Of a stretch of 64,000 nucleotides of DNA, positions 50,612-59,683 are shown one piece after another. The position numbers were made by a program, and so were the translations under genes. Each line of letters opens with the position of its first letter. Within the stretch, counting starts at the first letter, position 1. The DNA is from Hymenobacter caeli (GTDB lineage: Bacteria > Bacteroidota > Bacteroidia > Cytophagales > Hymenobacteraceae). The notes under the pieces are model-generated. The model was not told the DNA's origin. It searched no databases and was given only the letters and a program-made list of their open reading frames with translations. The stretch spans positions 310,001 to 374,000 of the forward strand of contig NZ_JABSNP010000001.1 of the NCBI RefSeq assembly GCF_013294115.1. Direction: 5' to 3'.

Positions 50612-51691
50612 ATGCCCAACCCCGCCCGCTACTTCGTGCCCTTCGCCGCCCTGCGCCGGCAGCCCACCATCGTGGTGGACAGCGTGGGCCTGGGCGCGGC
50701 CCTCACCCTGGCCCACTGGCGCGGGGCCGCCACGCCCGGGCCCCTGCGCGACGACACCAGCGCCGGCTCGGCCCTGCGGGCCCTGCGCGAGCCCGAAACC
50801 CCGGGCCTGGAGGCGCAAGCCGTAACGGCCAATCACTTCGACATCGACGGCTTCGTGGGCGTGTGGAGCTTGCTAAATCCGGTGCTGGCCCTGCGCCACG
50901 AGCCACTGCTGCGCCTGGTAGCCACGCTGGGCGACTTCCGCGAAACCGACCTCGCCCACCCGCTGGCCGACGCGGCGCTAAAGCTGGTCTGCTGGCTGAA
51001 CGCCGAGGAAAAAGCCCGCTTCTACGAGCCCTTCGGGGCCCCCGCCCGGCGGCGGCGCGAAGACGAGGCTTCGGCCGAAAAATTTGCCTGGTTCCTGCCG
51101 CGCTTCGCCGATATCCTGGAAAACCCCGAAGCCGGCCGCGCCGCCTGGGAGCCGGAGTACGCGCGGGTGCGCCGGGCCACGGCCGTGGCCCAGGGCCCCG
51201 CCACGCGCCGCACCGACTACCCGGACGTGGGCCTGGCCATCATCCGCACGCCGGGGCCGCTGCCGTACTACGCGCTGTTCGGTCCCACCGCGGGCTTCGA
51301 CTGGGTGCTGAGCCTGTACGAGGGCCAGCGCTACGAGCTGGAGTGCAAGTACACTACCTGGATTGACCTGGAAAGCCGCCCCACGCTGCCCCGCCTGGCC
51401 CTGGGGCCCCTGGCCGCCCGCCTCAACGCCCTGGAAACCAGCGGCCGCGCCTGGGCCGCCGACGGGCCCACCGACACCGGGCCCCTGCTGCGCCTGGCCG
51501 GCCCCCGCAAGCTCAGCAAAGCCCAGCGCTACGCCGACCCCGACGGCCGGCCGATTTACGCCTCATCCATCACGCCGGAGGCGCTGGAGCGGGCAGTGGT
51601 GGCGTTTTTTCGGGAAGGCTACGCGGGGGTGCAGCCCAAAAAGTACTGGACCTGGGCCGAGGTGAAGGCCGTAAGGCAACCACTTGGCTGA
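50612..51691 (+). CDS. DUF6687-like protein
   Basis: The product is 359 residues without a signal peptide. The N-terminus YFVPFAALRRQPTIVVDSVG, then LTLAHWRGAATPGPLRDDTS and NHFDIDGFVGVW, fits the pattern I recall for DUF6687. The DIDG segment resembles the acidic metal-binding motif of DHH-type phosphoesterases, which is only a suggestion. The C-terminus has KYTTWIDLESRPTLPRLALG. The start is the ATG 21 bases after the HNH stop. No experimental function is known to me. Confidence 0.72.
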   Translation: MPNPARYFVPFAALRRQPTIVVDSVGLGAALTLAHWRGAATPGPLRDDTSAGSALRALREPETPGLEAQAVTANHFDIDGFVGVWSLLNPVLALRHEPLLRLVATLGDFRETDLAHPLADAALKLVCWLNAEEKARFYEPFGAPARRRREDEASAEKFAWFLPRFADILENPEAGRAAWEPEYARVRRATAVAQGPATRRTDYPDVGLAIIRTPGPLPYYALFGPTAGFDWVLSLYEGQRYELECKYTTWIDLESRPTLPRLALGPLAARLNALETSGRAWAADGPTDTGPLLRLAGPRKLSKAQRYADPDGRPIYASSITPEALERAVVAFFREGYAGVQPKKYWTWAEVKAVRQPLG

Positions 51692-51743
51692 GTAGCGTTG
51701 CAGAATGCAAACGGGTAGAGTCGCAAAATGCGAGTGGTCAAAA

Positions 51744-51785
51744 AAAGGCGGTCATGCTGAGCGCAGCCGAAGCATGACCGCCTTT
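51744..51785. terminator. Short hairpin of repeat family 1 (copy d), likely bidirectional terminator
   Basis: A 15-bp stem AAAGGCGGTCATGCT/AGCATGACCGCCTTT has the loop GAGCGCAGCCGA, the core of family 1 without the rest. It lies between the convergent DUF6687-like and sbcC genes. Confidence 0.8.
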
Positions 51786-51809
51786 GGATAAACTGTTCAC
51801 CGCTCATTA

Positions 51810-54800
51810 TTAATCCACCGCGCACGAGGCGGCCTCGCCCCGCACGCCCACCACGTGCACCGTGCTGGTGCCCCCGGCCCCGGGCTGCACGCGAATCTGG
51901 GTGCCGATGCGGTCCTTGAGGTCGGCCACGTGGGAGATGATGCCAATCATCTTGCCCGAGTGCTGGAGGCGTTCCAGCGCGTCGAGGGCCGTGTTGAGGG
52001 CGTCGGGGTCGAGGCTGCCGAAGCCTTCGTCGATGAACAGCGACTCGATGCGGGCCCGGTGGCCGGCCAGCTCGCTCAGGCCCAGGGCCAGGGCCAGGCT
52101 GACGAGGAAGCTCTCGCCGCCCGAGAGCGAGGCCATCGGGCGCACCGTGTCGGCCTGGTCGTGGTCGATGATTTGCAGCTCCAAATTTCGGTTCGGCGTT
52201 TTGAGGATGGTGTAGCGGCCCGTGAGCTGGCGCAGCCGCAGGTTGGCCAGCCGGGCCAGGTGGCTCAGGGTGAGGCCCTGGGCAAACTGGCTGAACTTGT
52301 CGCCCTTGGCCGAGCCAATTTGCTCGCTCAGGTCCTGCCAGCGCTGCTCCTCCTGCTGGCGCAGCGTGAGCTGGCGCAGGCCGTCGGCCAGCAGCCGGCG
52401 GGCGGCATCGTCCTGGGCCAGCTGGTTGCTGATGGCCCCCAGCTGCTGCTGCAAAATATCGTCGGCCTTGTGCAGCTCCGCCAGCTGCCCCGCCAGGGCC
52501 CCGGCCGAAAGCGGCGTCAGCGCATCGGCCTGGTGCTGGGCCAGTTCTGCCCCGAGCCGGGCTTGCAGCGTGCGCGTGGCCGCCCGGGCCGTGAGGTGGT
52601 CTTGCCGGCGCTGGGCCAGCCGGTCAGCTTCGGCGGCGGGCAACAGCAGGGCCCGGGCTTCGGCCGCATCGGCGAAGCCGGCGGCGGCCAGGGCCGTGGC
52701 CAGCTCGGCCCGCCGCGTCGCCAGGGCCACGCGGTGCTCGGCCAGCCGGACTTGCAGCGTGGCGTGCGCGCTTTGCTCGACGGCCAGCGCTTGCTCGTGG
52801 CTAGTCAGCTGGTGTTGCGCCTGTTGCAGCGCATCGGCGAGCTGCTGGGTGGCGCGCCGCAGCTGGCCGGCGGCGGCGGTCGGGTCGGGGCCGGCGTAGT
52901 GGGCCTGGCGCGTGGCCTGGCGCTGCTCGATGGCGAGCTGGTCGGCGGCCAGCGCGGCGGCCTCCGCGGACAGCTCGCCGGCCCGGCCGGCCAGCTTTTC
53001 CGCGTGGACCCTGTACTGAATTTTAAGCTCCAGTAACCCGCCGCCTACTTTTTCCAGGTTCCCCACCTGCGTTTCGTAGAAGCCCGCCCGCTCGGCCAGC
53101 GTGGCCAGCACGCCGTCGTAGGGCGGCCGGGCGGGCAGCGTCAGCCGGTGCGGCCGCAGCAGTTCGCGAATAGCGTTTTGGAAAACGTCGGCCTGCTCGT
53201 ACCAGTCAACCAGCTCGTCTTCAAGCTTCACCAATTCGGCCCCGGTGGCAGTCTGCCGGTCCAGCAGCCGCGGAATCTCCCGCTGGGCGGCGGTGGCGGC
53301 CTCGCCGGCTTTCAGGTACTTCTCGCGCAGCGCGGCCAGCTTGTCGTCCAGCACGGCGAGGCGGCGGCGGTCGGCTACGGCGGTGCCTTGCGCCGTGGCG
53401 GCGGCACCCAGCAAGGCGCGCACGGCGGCTGGGTCGGCGGGCTGGGCGGGGGGCGGGGTCAGGGCCCCCGCCAGGTCCGCGGCCTGCTGGCGGGCTACTT
53501 CGGCGGCGGCGGCGGCTTCTTGGCGCAACTGCTGGCGCTGCTGCTGGGCGGCCTGGCGGCGGGCCAGGTCGTGGGCGGCGCGGCGCAAGTCGTCGTCCAG
53601 CGCGGCCAGGGCCTGCTGCTGCTGCGTCACGCGCAATTCCTGCTCGTCGGCCTCCGCGCTGAAATCGGGCGCAAACACGTGCTCCCGGGCCCCGCACAGG
53701 GCGCAAGGCTGGCCGGGCCGCAAGTGCTGGCGGTGGGCGTTGAGGTCGGCCAGGGCCTGCTGGGCCCGCAGCTCGCGGCGGTAGCTGTCGAGCAGGCGCA
53801 GGCCGTCGGCGCGGCGGGTTTCGAGGTGGCCCAGGGCTGCTTCGGCCGCGGCCAAAATGGGCGCTTCTTCGGCGGCCTGGGCGGCCAGGGCCCCGGCGCG
53901 GGCGTGGTGCTCGTGGGCGGCCTCGGCCTTGGGCAGCAACTGCTGCAAACCCTGCCAGTGGGCGGTAAGGTCGTCGGCGCGCTGGGCCAGGGCGGGGGCG
54001 GTGGTGCCCGCCAGCAGCGCGTCGCGCTCGGTGCGGCACGGCTGGCCTTCTTCCTTGATGGCCCGCTGGCGGTCCAGGGCTTCGGTTTCGAGGCTGTGCT
54101 GGCGGAAAAGGTCGGCCCCGGTGGTGCGCTGGGCGATGCGCAGCTCGTCGCGCCGGGCCTCGCGCACGGCCGTTTCCTTCTGCGCGCCCTGCAAGTCGAT
54201 GATTTCGCGGTCGAGGGCGAGGAGCTGGTTCTTCAGGTCGGCCTCGGGGCTGTGGTCGATGAGCCAGCGGTCGAGGGCAGCGGTTTCGGTTGCCAAGGCC
54301 TCAATTTCCTGCGCCTGGCGGGCCAGGTCGGTGCGCGCTTGCTCGTGGGCGCACTGGGCCTGGGCGTGGGCGGCGCTTTTCTTGGCCAGCTCCTGCTGCG
54401 CCACGGCAATGGCGGCGTCCTGCTTGCCGGCTTCCTCCAGCTGGGGGCGCAGGCGGCTTTCTTCGGCCAGCGCGGCGGCGTGGGCGGCGGCGTCGGCGGC
54501 CACACGCTCGGCGGCGGCGGCCACGGCCTGGGCGAGGCGGGGCAAAGTTTCCTCCTGCTGCTGGTGCTGCGCGGCGTCGCCGCCCAAGGCTTTTTCGGCC
54601 TCGGCGGCCAGGGCCAACGGCGCGGCCAAGTCCTTGGCGCGCAGGTGGCCGGCCAGGCGGGCAAACTCGGGTTGCAGGGCGGCGTCGGCCCGGTGCAGGG
54701 CCCCGGCCTGGCGGTCGGCGTCGGCGGCTTGGCGTTCGAGCTGGTCGAGAATGGTGCGCCAGGTCTGGAACACGTGCAGCTCCTGCTGCTGTTCGTAGTG

Positions 54801-55526
54801 CCCTTCGGCTTCTTCGTGCAGCGCGTCGAGCCGCGCTTCCAGGGCCCCGCGCTCGTCGTCGGCCAGCAGGCGGGTGGCGTCGAGCTGGGCCCGCAGCAGC
54901 TTGGTCGCCAGCTCTTCGGCCTTGGCTTTCTCGAACGCGGCCACCGACAGCCGCGAGTAGATGCCCACGTTGGTCATCTTCTCCAGCAGGGCGCTGCGCT
55001 CCTTTTCCGGGGCGTGCAGGAAGCGGGCAAACTTGCCCTGGCTCAGCAGCACCGACTGCTCGAACTGCCCAAAGTCGAGGCCCGACAGCTCGCTCACCCG
55101 GGCCGGCACCGTTTCCTTGCCGCTGGCAACGGCCGCCCCCGAAGGGCTGAGCACCAGCGTCATGGCGTCCTGGCCGAGGCCGCCTTTGTCGTCGCCGCGG
55201 GTTTTGCGCTTCACTTCCCAGCGCGAGCGGTAGCGCACCCGGGCCACGGTGCCGGTATCGGCGTTGGTTTCGTGCACCTCAAACTCGACCTCCGAAAACG
55301 CGAAGCCCGCGTGGCGGCTCACCATCTCGCCCACCTGGCGGTCGTGGCGCGGCACCCGGCCGTAGAGGCCCACGGCAATGGCGTCGAGCAGCGTGCTTTT
55401 GCCCGCCCCGGTGGGCCCCGTGATGGCAAACAGGCCCGTGTCGGCCAGCGGCGTGGCGTCGAAGCGAATCAGGAACGGGCCCGGCAGCGAGTTGAGGTTG
55501 GCGAAGTGAACGCTAATAATTTTCAT
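51810..55526 (-). CDS. sbcC: DNA double-strand break repair ATPase SbcC
   Basis: The product is 1238 residues. The N-terminal ABC half has IISVHFANLNSLPGPF and Walker A GPTGAGKSTLLDA. Two long Ala/Gln/Glu-rich coiled coils flank the zinc hook CALC near residue 605. The C-terminal half has the signature ASLSGGESFLVSLALALGLS and Walker B LFIDEGFGSLD. With SbcD it forms a nuclease that opens hairpins and blocked DNA ends. sbcD is not adjacent but about 2 kb away (57637). The ATG at 55526 is preferred to an upstream TTG. Confidence 0.96.
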   Translation of the reverse strand: MKIISVHFANLNSLPGPFLIRFDATPLADTGLFAITGPTGAGKSTLLDAIAVGLYGRVPRHDRQVGEMVSRHAGFAFSEVEFEVHETNADTGTVARVRYRSRWEVKRKTRGDDKGGLGQDAMTLVLSPSGAAVASGKETVPARVSELSGLDFGQFEQSVLLSQGKFARFLHAPEKERSALLEKMTNVGIYSRLSVAAFEKAKAEELATKLLRAQLDATRLLADDERGALEARLDALHEEAEGHYEQQQELHVFQTWRTILDQLERQAADADRQAGALHRADAALQPEFARLAGHLRAKDLAAPLALAAEAEKALGGDAAQHQQQEETLPRLAQAVAAAAERVAADAAAHAAALAEESRLRPQLEEAGKQDAAIAVAQQELAKKSAAHAQAQCAHEQARTDLARQAQEIEALATETAALDRWLIDHSPEADLKNQLLALDREIIDLQGAQKETAVREARRDELRIAQRTTGADLFRQHSLETEALDRQRAIKEEGQPCRTERDALLAGTTAPALAQRADDLTAHWQGLQQLLPKAEAAHEHHARAGALAAQAAEEAPILAAAEAALGHLETRRADGLRLLDSYRRELRAQQALADLNAHRQHLRPGQPCALCGAREHVFAPDFSAEADEQELRVTQQQQALAALDDDLRRAAHDLARRQAAQQQRQQLRQEAAAAAEVARQQAADLAGALTPPPAQPADPAAVRALLGAAATAQGTAVADRRRLAVLDDKLAALREKYLKAGEAATAAQREIPRLLDRQTATGAELVKLEDELVDWYEQADVFQNAIRELLRPHRLTLPARPPYDGVLATLAERAGFYETQVGNLEKVGGGLLELKIQYRVHAEKLAGRAGELSAEAAALAADQLAIEQRQATRQAHYAGPDPTAAAGQLRRATQQLADALQQAQHQLTSHEQALAVEQSAHATLQVRLAEHRVALATRRAELATALAAAGFADAAEARALLLPAAEADRLAQRRQDHLTARAATRTLQARLGAELAQHQADALTPLSAGALAGQLAELHKADDILQQQLGAISNQLAQDDAARRLLADGLRQLTLRQQEEQRWQDLSEQIGSAKGDKFSQFAQGLTLSHLARLANLRLRQLTGRYTILKTPNRNLELQIIDHDQADTVRPMASLSGGESFLVSLALALGLSELAGHRARIESLFIDEGFGSLDPDALNTALDALERLQHSGKMIGIISHVADLKDRIGTQIRVQPGAGGTSTVHVVGVRGEAASCAVD

Positions 55527-55553
55527 TCGAATCAATTTCCCAGCAATACTCCC

Positions 55554-55561
55554 CGAAGGTA
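55554..55561 (-). promoter_or_regulatory. Possible variant -7 element TACCTTCG of sbcC
   Basis: On the minus strand TACCTTCG lies 27 bases before the sbcC ATG. It has one mismatch to TAnnTTTG and matches the variant at fabG. Confidence 0.35.
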
Positions 55562-55692
55562 CGGCCGCCCCGGGGCCCCTGCGGGCTAAAATGGCGAAAA
55601 GCCCGCGTTAGGTTCCGGCCGGGAATGCGGCGGATGCCTAGCCGTGGCGGGCGGTGGCGGCAACCCCGTCGGCGCGGGGGCCGTTGACGAAG

Positions 55693-55736
55693 CCGGCCCC
55701 CAGGGCCCGCCCGGCCGGGCGGGCCCTGGGGGCCGG
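55693..55736. repeat. Perfect 44-bp palindrome
   Basis: Bases 55693-55714 are the exact reverse complement of 55715-55736 with no loop; all but two of the 44 bases are G or C. It lies in the gap between sbcC and the divergent hydrolase gene, 37 bases before the hydrolase ATG. Confidence 0.97.
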
Positions 55737-55772
55737 TTGGGCGGTTGGCTTCACCACAATTCCTTGCAAACC

Positions 55773-56705
55773 ATGGATATGCACTACATCCGGCGCGGGG
55801 CCGGCAAACCTCTTTTGCTGCTGCACGGCCTCGGCGGCAGCTGGCGATCCTGGCAAACCATCCTCGACGATTTGGCCGTCGAGCGCGACGTCGTCGCCGT
55901 GGACTTGCCCGGCTTCGGCGAAACCCCGCCGCTAGCGGGCCCCGTGACCATTGCCACGCTGGCCGATGCCGTGACGGCTTTCCTAAAGGACCACGACCTG
56001 CTGGGCATCGACGCCGTGGGCAGCTCGATGGGGGCCCGGCTGGTGCTGGAGTTGGCCCGGCGCGGCGGCGTGCTGGGCGCTGTGGTCTCGCTCGACCCCG
56101 GCGGGTTCTGGCAGGGCTGGGAGAAACCGGTGTTTTATCACAGCGTGGCCCTGTCCACCAAGTTGGTGCGGGCCTTGCAACCCGTGATGCCCGCCATTAC
56201 CGGCAGCGCGGTGGGGCGCACGGCCCTGTTCGCGCAGTTCTCGCACCACCCCTGGAAACTCGCCCCCCACGTGGCCCTGGACGAGATGCGCACCTTCGCC
56301 AGTGCCCCGTCGTTCGACGAATTACTGAAAAACCTGGTTGAAGGCGAGGAGCAGCAGGGGGCCTCCAAGGGCAGCATTCTCGGCCCGCTGGTCATCGGCT
56401 GGGGCCGGCAGGACTACGTGTGCCTGCCCAACCAATCGAAGCTCGCGCTCGAAAAATTCCCCGACGCCCGCCTGTACTGGTTCGAGAACTGCGGCCACTT
56501 CCCGCAGTGGGACCAGCCCGCCGAGGCTACCCGCCTCATCCTAGCGGCCACCGGCGGTCAGCGCTTCCGCGACGCCGACATCGCCCAGCGCGCCCCCGCC
56601 TACGCCGTGGCCCAGCCCAAGGTGCCCAAAGCCGCCGTGGTGGCCGGCGTGGCGGCCCTGGTGGCCGGCAGCGTCTGGCTGTGGGCCCGGAGGAAACGCC
56701 GGTAA
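55773..56705 (+). CDS. Alpha/beta hydrolase with C-terminal membrane tail
   Basis: The product is 310 residues. The fold starts MHYIRRGAGKPLLLLHGLGGSW (oxyanion HG) and has the nucleophile elbow VGSSMGARL, a probable acid in WGRQDYVCLP and the base in ENCGHFPQWDQP. The C-terminus carries a membrane helix (VVAGVAALVAGSVWLWA) and basic end RRKRR, so it is tail-anchored. The substrate is unknown. Two ATGs (55773 and 55779) are possible. The gene sits between sbcC and sbcD on the opposite strand. Confidence 0.85.
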   Translation: MDMHYIRRGAGKPLLLLHGLGGSWRSWQTILDDLAVERDVVAVDLPGFGETPPLAGPVTIATLADAVTAFLKDHDLLGIDAVGSSMGARLVLELARRGGVLGAVVSLDPGGFWQGWEKPVFYHSVALSTKLVRALQPVMPAITGSAVGRTALFAQFSHHPWKLAPHVALDEMRTFASAPSFDELLKNLVEGEEQQGASKGSILGPLVIGWGRQDYVCLPNQSKLALEKFPDARLYWFENCGHFPQWDQPAEATRLILAATGGQRFRDADIAQRAPAYAVAQPKVPKAAVVAGVAALVAGSVWLWARRKRR

Positions 56706-56741
56706 AGAATTGACTTAGTGGCTATTTAAGCTAATCAAAGA

Positions 56742-56832
56742 CGGTCATGCTGAGCCTGCCGAAGCGTCTCTCCCGCTGATTAATTCTGATTACTGTCGCG
56801 GGAGAGATGCTTCGACAGGCTCAGCATGACGG
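56742..56832. repeat. Hairpin repeat family 1, copy e
   Basis: Arms 56742-56776 and 56798-56832 (outer end CGGTCATGCTGAGCCTGCC) pair with only a few mismatches. The right arm runs into CCTTTTTT, so it can end the hydrolase transcript. Confidence 0.9.
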
Positions 56833-56871
56833 CCTTTTTTTATCTAGAAACAAGTTCATTGACCTAAAAAG

Positions 56872-56916
56872 AACCCCTGCCGGGCCGCTGAATGCGGTAC
56901 GGCAGGGGCTTTTTTA
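56872..56916. terminator. Bidirectional intrinsic terminator
   Basis: AACCCCTGCCG pairs with CGGCAGGGGCTT around a stem-rich loop, with AAAAAG before and TTTTTT after. It lies downstream of both the hydrolase gene and the convergent secreted-protein gene. Confidence 0.8.
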
Positions 56917-56962
56917 TGGGGGCTCAAAGCGGCTGCCGTCGCGCCGCAGCTTCGGAAGGGCG

Positions 56963-57478
56963 CTACTTAACGGGCTCGTTGGCGGGCGCGGCGAGCTGCT
57001 GGCGGCGCACATCTTCGGCCTGGTAGAACGCTAGTTCCTGCTGGTAAGGCTGCAAGTTCCAACTCGACTGGGCCCGGGCCACGCTTACGGCCGCGCTTTG
57101 GATGGCCGTGCGCTGCTCGGCCGTGCAGATGATGCCGGTGGGATTGGCCAGCATGGCGGCGTGGCAAAGGTCGAGCTGGGCCTCAAGGGCGGTGATTTGC
57201 GCGGCCCCTTTTTTAGGTAGCTTATCGGCAGGGGTGCGCTGCTGGACCAACTCCTTGGGGGCGCCCGCAACGGTCGCGGCGGCATTCGCCGCGGCGGCTT
57301 TGTCGAGCGTGGCCTGGTCGGCGGGCGTGGCCACAACCGTTTTTTTATGGTTTCGGATGGCGCGAACCCCCAGGGTGGTACCCGCGGTGAAAAGGTTGAC
57401 CAAGCCAGCCTGGGCCTGGGCCGTTTGTACTGCGCCAAAACCAACGAATAAGGCAAAAGGAAGTAAGAATTTTTTCAT
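56963..57478 (-). CDS. Secreted hypothetical protein
   Basis: The product is 171 residues with a signal peptide (MKKFLLPFALFVGFGAVQTAQA). The mature chain is helical and Ala/Gln-rich (QATLDKAAAANAAATVAGAP, ITALEAQLDLCHAAMLANP) with one Cys pair that may bond. No domain is recognised. It follows sbcD on the same strand after 158 bases. The start is the ATG before the signal; a longer frame gives no signal. Confidence 0.72.
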   Translation of the reverse strand: MKKFLLPFALFVGFGAVQTAQAQAGLVNLFTAGTTLGVRAIRNHKKTVVATPADQATLDKAAAANAAATVAGAPKELVQQRTPADKLPKKGAAQITALEAQLDLCHAAMLANPTGIICTAEQRTAIQSAAVSVARAQSSWNLQPYQQELAFYQAEDVRRQQLAAPANEPVK

Positions 57479-57636
57479 TTTGGACAAAATAATAGGTGAG
57501 GAGCAGCAAGTTACATGGCCTTTACCCGAAAGTAAATCAATCCGGTGCTTCGGTAGCAACGGTTCACGGGTGGGCCTTCGCCCGCCGTGGGGCCACGGGT
57601 AATTTGTGGGCACTTGGGTTCGCCAACGCTTTCTTC

Positions 57637-58905
57637 TCAGGCGGATTCCTCGCCGCCCCAGGCTTGGGGGTCGGCTTCTGCCAATAGCTGCCGCAGCTCG
57701 CCAAACGTGGCGGTGAGGGCGGCGGCCCGCTCGGGCGGCAGGCCCGCCACACGCCGGCCGAATACCTCGCTCACGCTCAGGTCGTGCAAGAATTCCAGCG
57801 GGCCGGGGGCGGGGCTGGCGGCGTTGGGGGCCTCGGTGGCCCGCTGGTGGCGGGCCCCGCGGGGGGCCTGCACGTGGGCGGCGCGCTCCTTTAGCACGGC
57901 CTGCACGCGGCGCTGCACTTCGGCGGGAGCCTCGTCGGAGCGCACCTGCACGTCGGCCCAGGCCACCAACTCGAAGGCGGCGTTGTCGTAGGCCAACAGG
58001 CCGGCCTCCACCTCTTCCAGCGTGCCAATAAAGCGCTGCAACCGCCGCGCCACCGGTACGGGCAGCGCCGTGATTTGCGGGGCCCCGGCCCCGGCGGCGA
58101 AGTCGAGCAGCAGCACCTGCTGGCGGTCGTCGGCCTCGGTGAAGGAGAGCGGCACCGGCGAGCCCGCGTAGCGGATGTGTGCCCGCCCGCCCACCACCTG
58201 CGGCCGGTGCAGGTGCCCCAGGGCCACGTAGTCGAACGCCGCCGGGAAGTGCTCGGCCCCCACCAGCCCCAGCCCGCCGATGTGCACGTCGCGCTCGGCT
58301 CCTTCGCGCGCCTCGCCGCCGGCCGCGTACAGGTGGCCGGTGGCCAGCACGGGCACGTCCTGCTCGCGCAGCCGCTGCACCGCGACACTCTCGGCCAGGG
58401 CCGTGTAGTGCCCGGCAATGCTCTGGCGGATGCGGACTTGCCGCTCGTCGGGCGTTTCGCCGGCCACGGCCAGGCGCAGGTCCCGGTCGCGCAGAAACGG
58501 CACGGCCACCACCACCAGCGCGGGCCGGCCGCCGGTTGCGGCCAGGGCCACCACCTGCTCGGCGGGGTCGGCGGGCACGCCGCCCACCACGTGGATGCGC
58601 AGCCGCCGCAGCAGCTGCCGCGAGGCGTTGAGCAGGGTGGGCGAGTCGTGGTTGCCGCCCACCACCACGATGTCGCGGCAGCCGGTGCCCTGCATCTGCA
58701 CCAGGAAGTTGTAGTACAGCTCCTGGGCCGCGTGCGAGGGCGTGGTGGTGTCGAACACGTCGCCGGCCACCACCAGCGCATCTACGCCGTGTTCCCGCAC
58801 GGCCCCCAGCAGCCAGGCCAGAAACGCCCGCTGCTCGCTCAGGCGCTCCTGCCCGGTGAGGAAATGCTGGCCCAGGTGCCAGTCGGCGGTGTGCAGTACG
58901 CGCAT
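57637..58905 (-). CDS. sbcD: Exonuclease SbcD
   Basis: The product is 422 residues. The calcineurin-like phosphoesterase motifs are in order: VLHTADWHLGQ, VVAGDVFDT, VVVGGNHDSP, ATGHLY and VALGHLHRPQ. The C-terminal 120 residues form the SbcD cap region. It is the nuclease subunit that pairs with SbcC (gene at 51810). A phosphodiester glycosidase-like gene ends eight bases upstream on the same strand and may be co-transcribed. Confidence 0.95.
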   Translation of the reverse strand: MRVLHTADWHLGQHFLTGQERLSEQRAFLAWLLGAVREHGVDALVVAGDVFDTTTPSHAAQELYYNFLVQMQGTGCRDIVVVGGNHDSPTLLNASRQLLRRLRIHVVGGVPADPAEQVVALAATGGRPALVVVAVPFLRDRDLRLAVAGETPDERQVRIRQSIAGHYTALAESVAVQRLREQDVPVLATGHLYAAGGEAREGAERDVHIGGLGLVGAEHFPAAFDYVALGHLHRPQVVGGRAHIRYAGSPVPLSFTEADDRQQVLLLDFAAGAGAPQITALPVPVARRLQRFIGTLEEVEAGLLAYDNAAFELVAWADVQVRSDEAPAEVQRRVQAVLKERAAHVQAPRGARHQRATEAPNAASPAPGPLEFLHDLSVSEVFGRRVAGLPPERAAALTATFGELRQLLAEADPQAWGGEESA

Positions 58906-58913
58906 CTAGTTAA

Positions 58914-59648
58914 TTACTTAGCTCTTAGTGTAACACCAACGATAACTCCAAAATCCCCATCAGTTTGCATCCACTCTTTTTCTGGTAGATATGTCCGTGA
59001 AACAAATCCATCGAGATATAGCGCATTGTTACAGCCCATTATTTTAAAATAATTAGCAAAATCATAAAAATTTATTTCCTTTTTTGACATTACAAAAATA
59101 ATATTACCATCGTCTAGAATACCAACACCATTTCTGATATTAATATTTTTTGAACCATGCATAAATCTCGGATGAATCTGTCCGTTAATAATTAACATAG
59201 GCCCTGATTGTGTTGCGTATTCAATTTTTTCGTCGCTATTAAAATCTTCCGTTTTGCAGATGACACCCTTATTACCGGTTGTAATATAAAAGACTCCGTT
59301 GGGCTTTAAGTAAAAATTTCCATTGCCGCTTGCTGTGTCCAGAGGAACGTTAGTCACTTGGTTTTGAACAAAAAGCCCTACAGCAGTATGATTGGTATTA
59401 AACATGCCTGCATTAGTTGCGAAAACAAGTTTTTGCTTCCTGTTCCCAAGCCAAGTTTTTAAATTTCCCAAACTACCAAAAATTTGATTCTTGTCATCTT
59501 TCCAGTACAGTCTAACATTTTGTGTTTTTAAATCTACTTCGTAGCTGATAAATTTATCATCATCTGAATTTTTACTTGCAAACGCAAAAAAACCTGCTAT
59601 TGATAAGCTGATTATTAATGATAAAAAAATAAGTCTGTTTTTATACAT
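58914..59648 (-). CDS. Phosphodiester glycosidase family protein, AT-rich
   Basis: The product is 244 residues with an N-terminal signal or anchor (LIFLSLIISLSIAGFFAFA). The family pattern is seen in LVFATNAGMFNTNHTAVGLF, FYLKPNGVFYI, ATQSGPMLIINGQIHPRF, RNGVGILDDGNIIFVMS and NNALYLDGFVSRTYLPE. These resemble the NAGPA/COG3698 (YigE) fold, which cleaves sugar-phosphodiester bonds. The sequence is strikingly AT-rich between two GC-rich genes, so transfer is likely. Starts further upstream are possible; the ATG before the signal is used. Confidence 0.82.
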   Translation of the reverse strand: MYKNRLIFLSLIISLSIAGFFAFASKNSDDDKFISYEVDLKTQNVRLYWKDDKNQIFGSLGNLKTWLGNRKQKLVFATNAGMFNTNHTAVGLFVQNQVTNVPLDTASGNGNFYLKPNGVFYITTGNKGVICKTEDFNSDEKIEYATQSGPMLIINGQIHPRFMHGSKNINIRNGVGILDDGNIIFVMSKKEINFYDFANYFKIMGCNNALYLDGFVSRTYLPEKEWMQTDGDFGVIVGVTLRAK

Positions 59649-59683
59649 ATGATATATCAATAAACGTATTGCCACTAAATACC

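Noticed and set aside
53148..55589. Long plus-strand open frame opposite sbcC
   Set aside because: It is Gly/Leu/Ala-rich sequence without domain structure; sbcC motifs on the minus strand explain the region.
12534..56832. GTCATGCYGAGC repeats considered as a CRISPR array
   Set aside because: Copies are kilobases apart, in inverted pairs, with no regular spacers and no cas genes.
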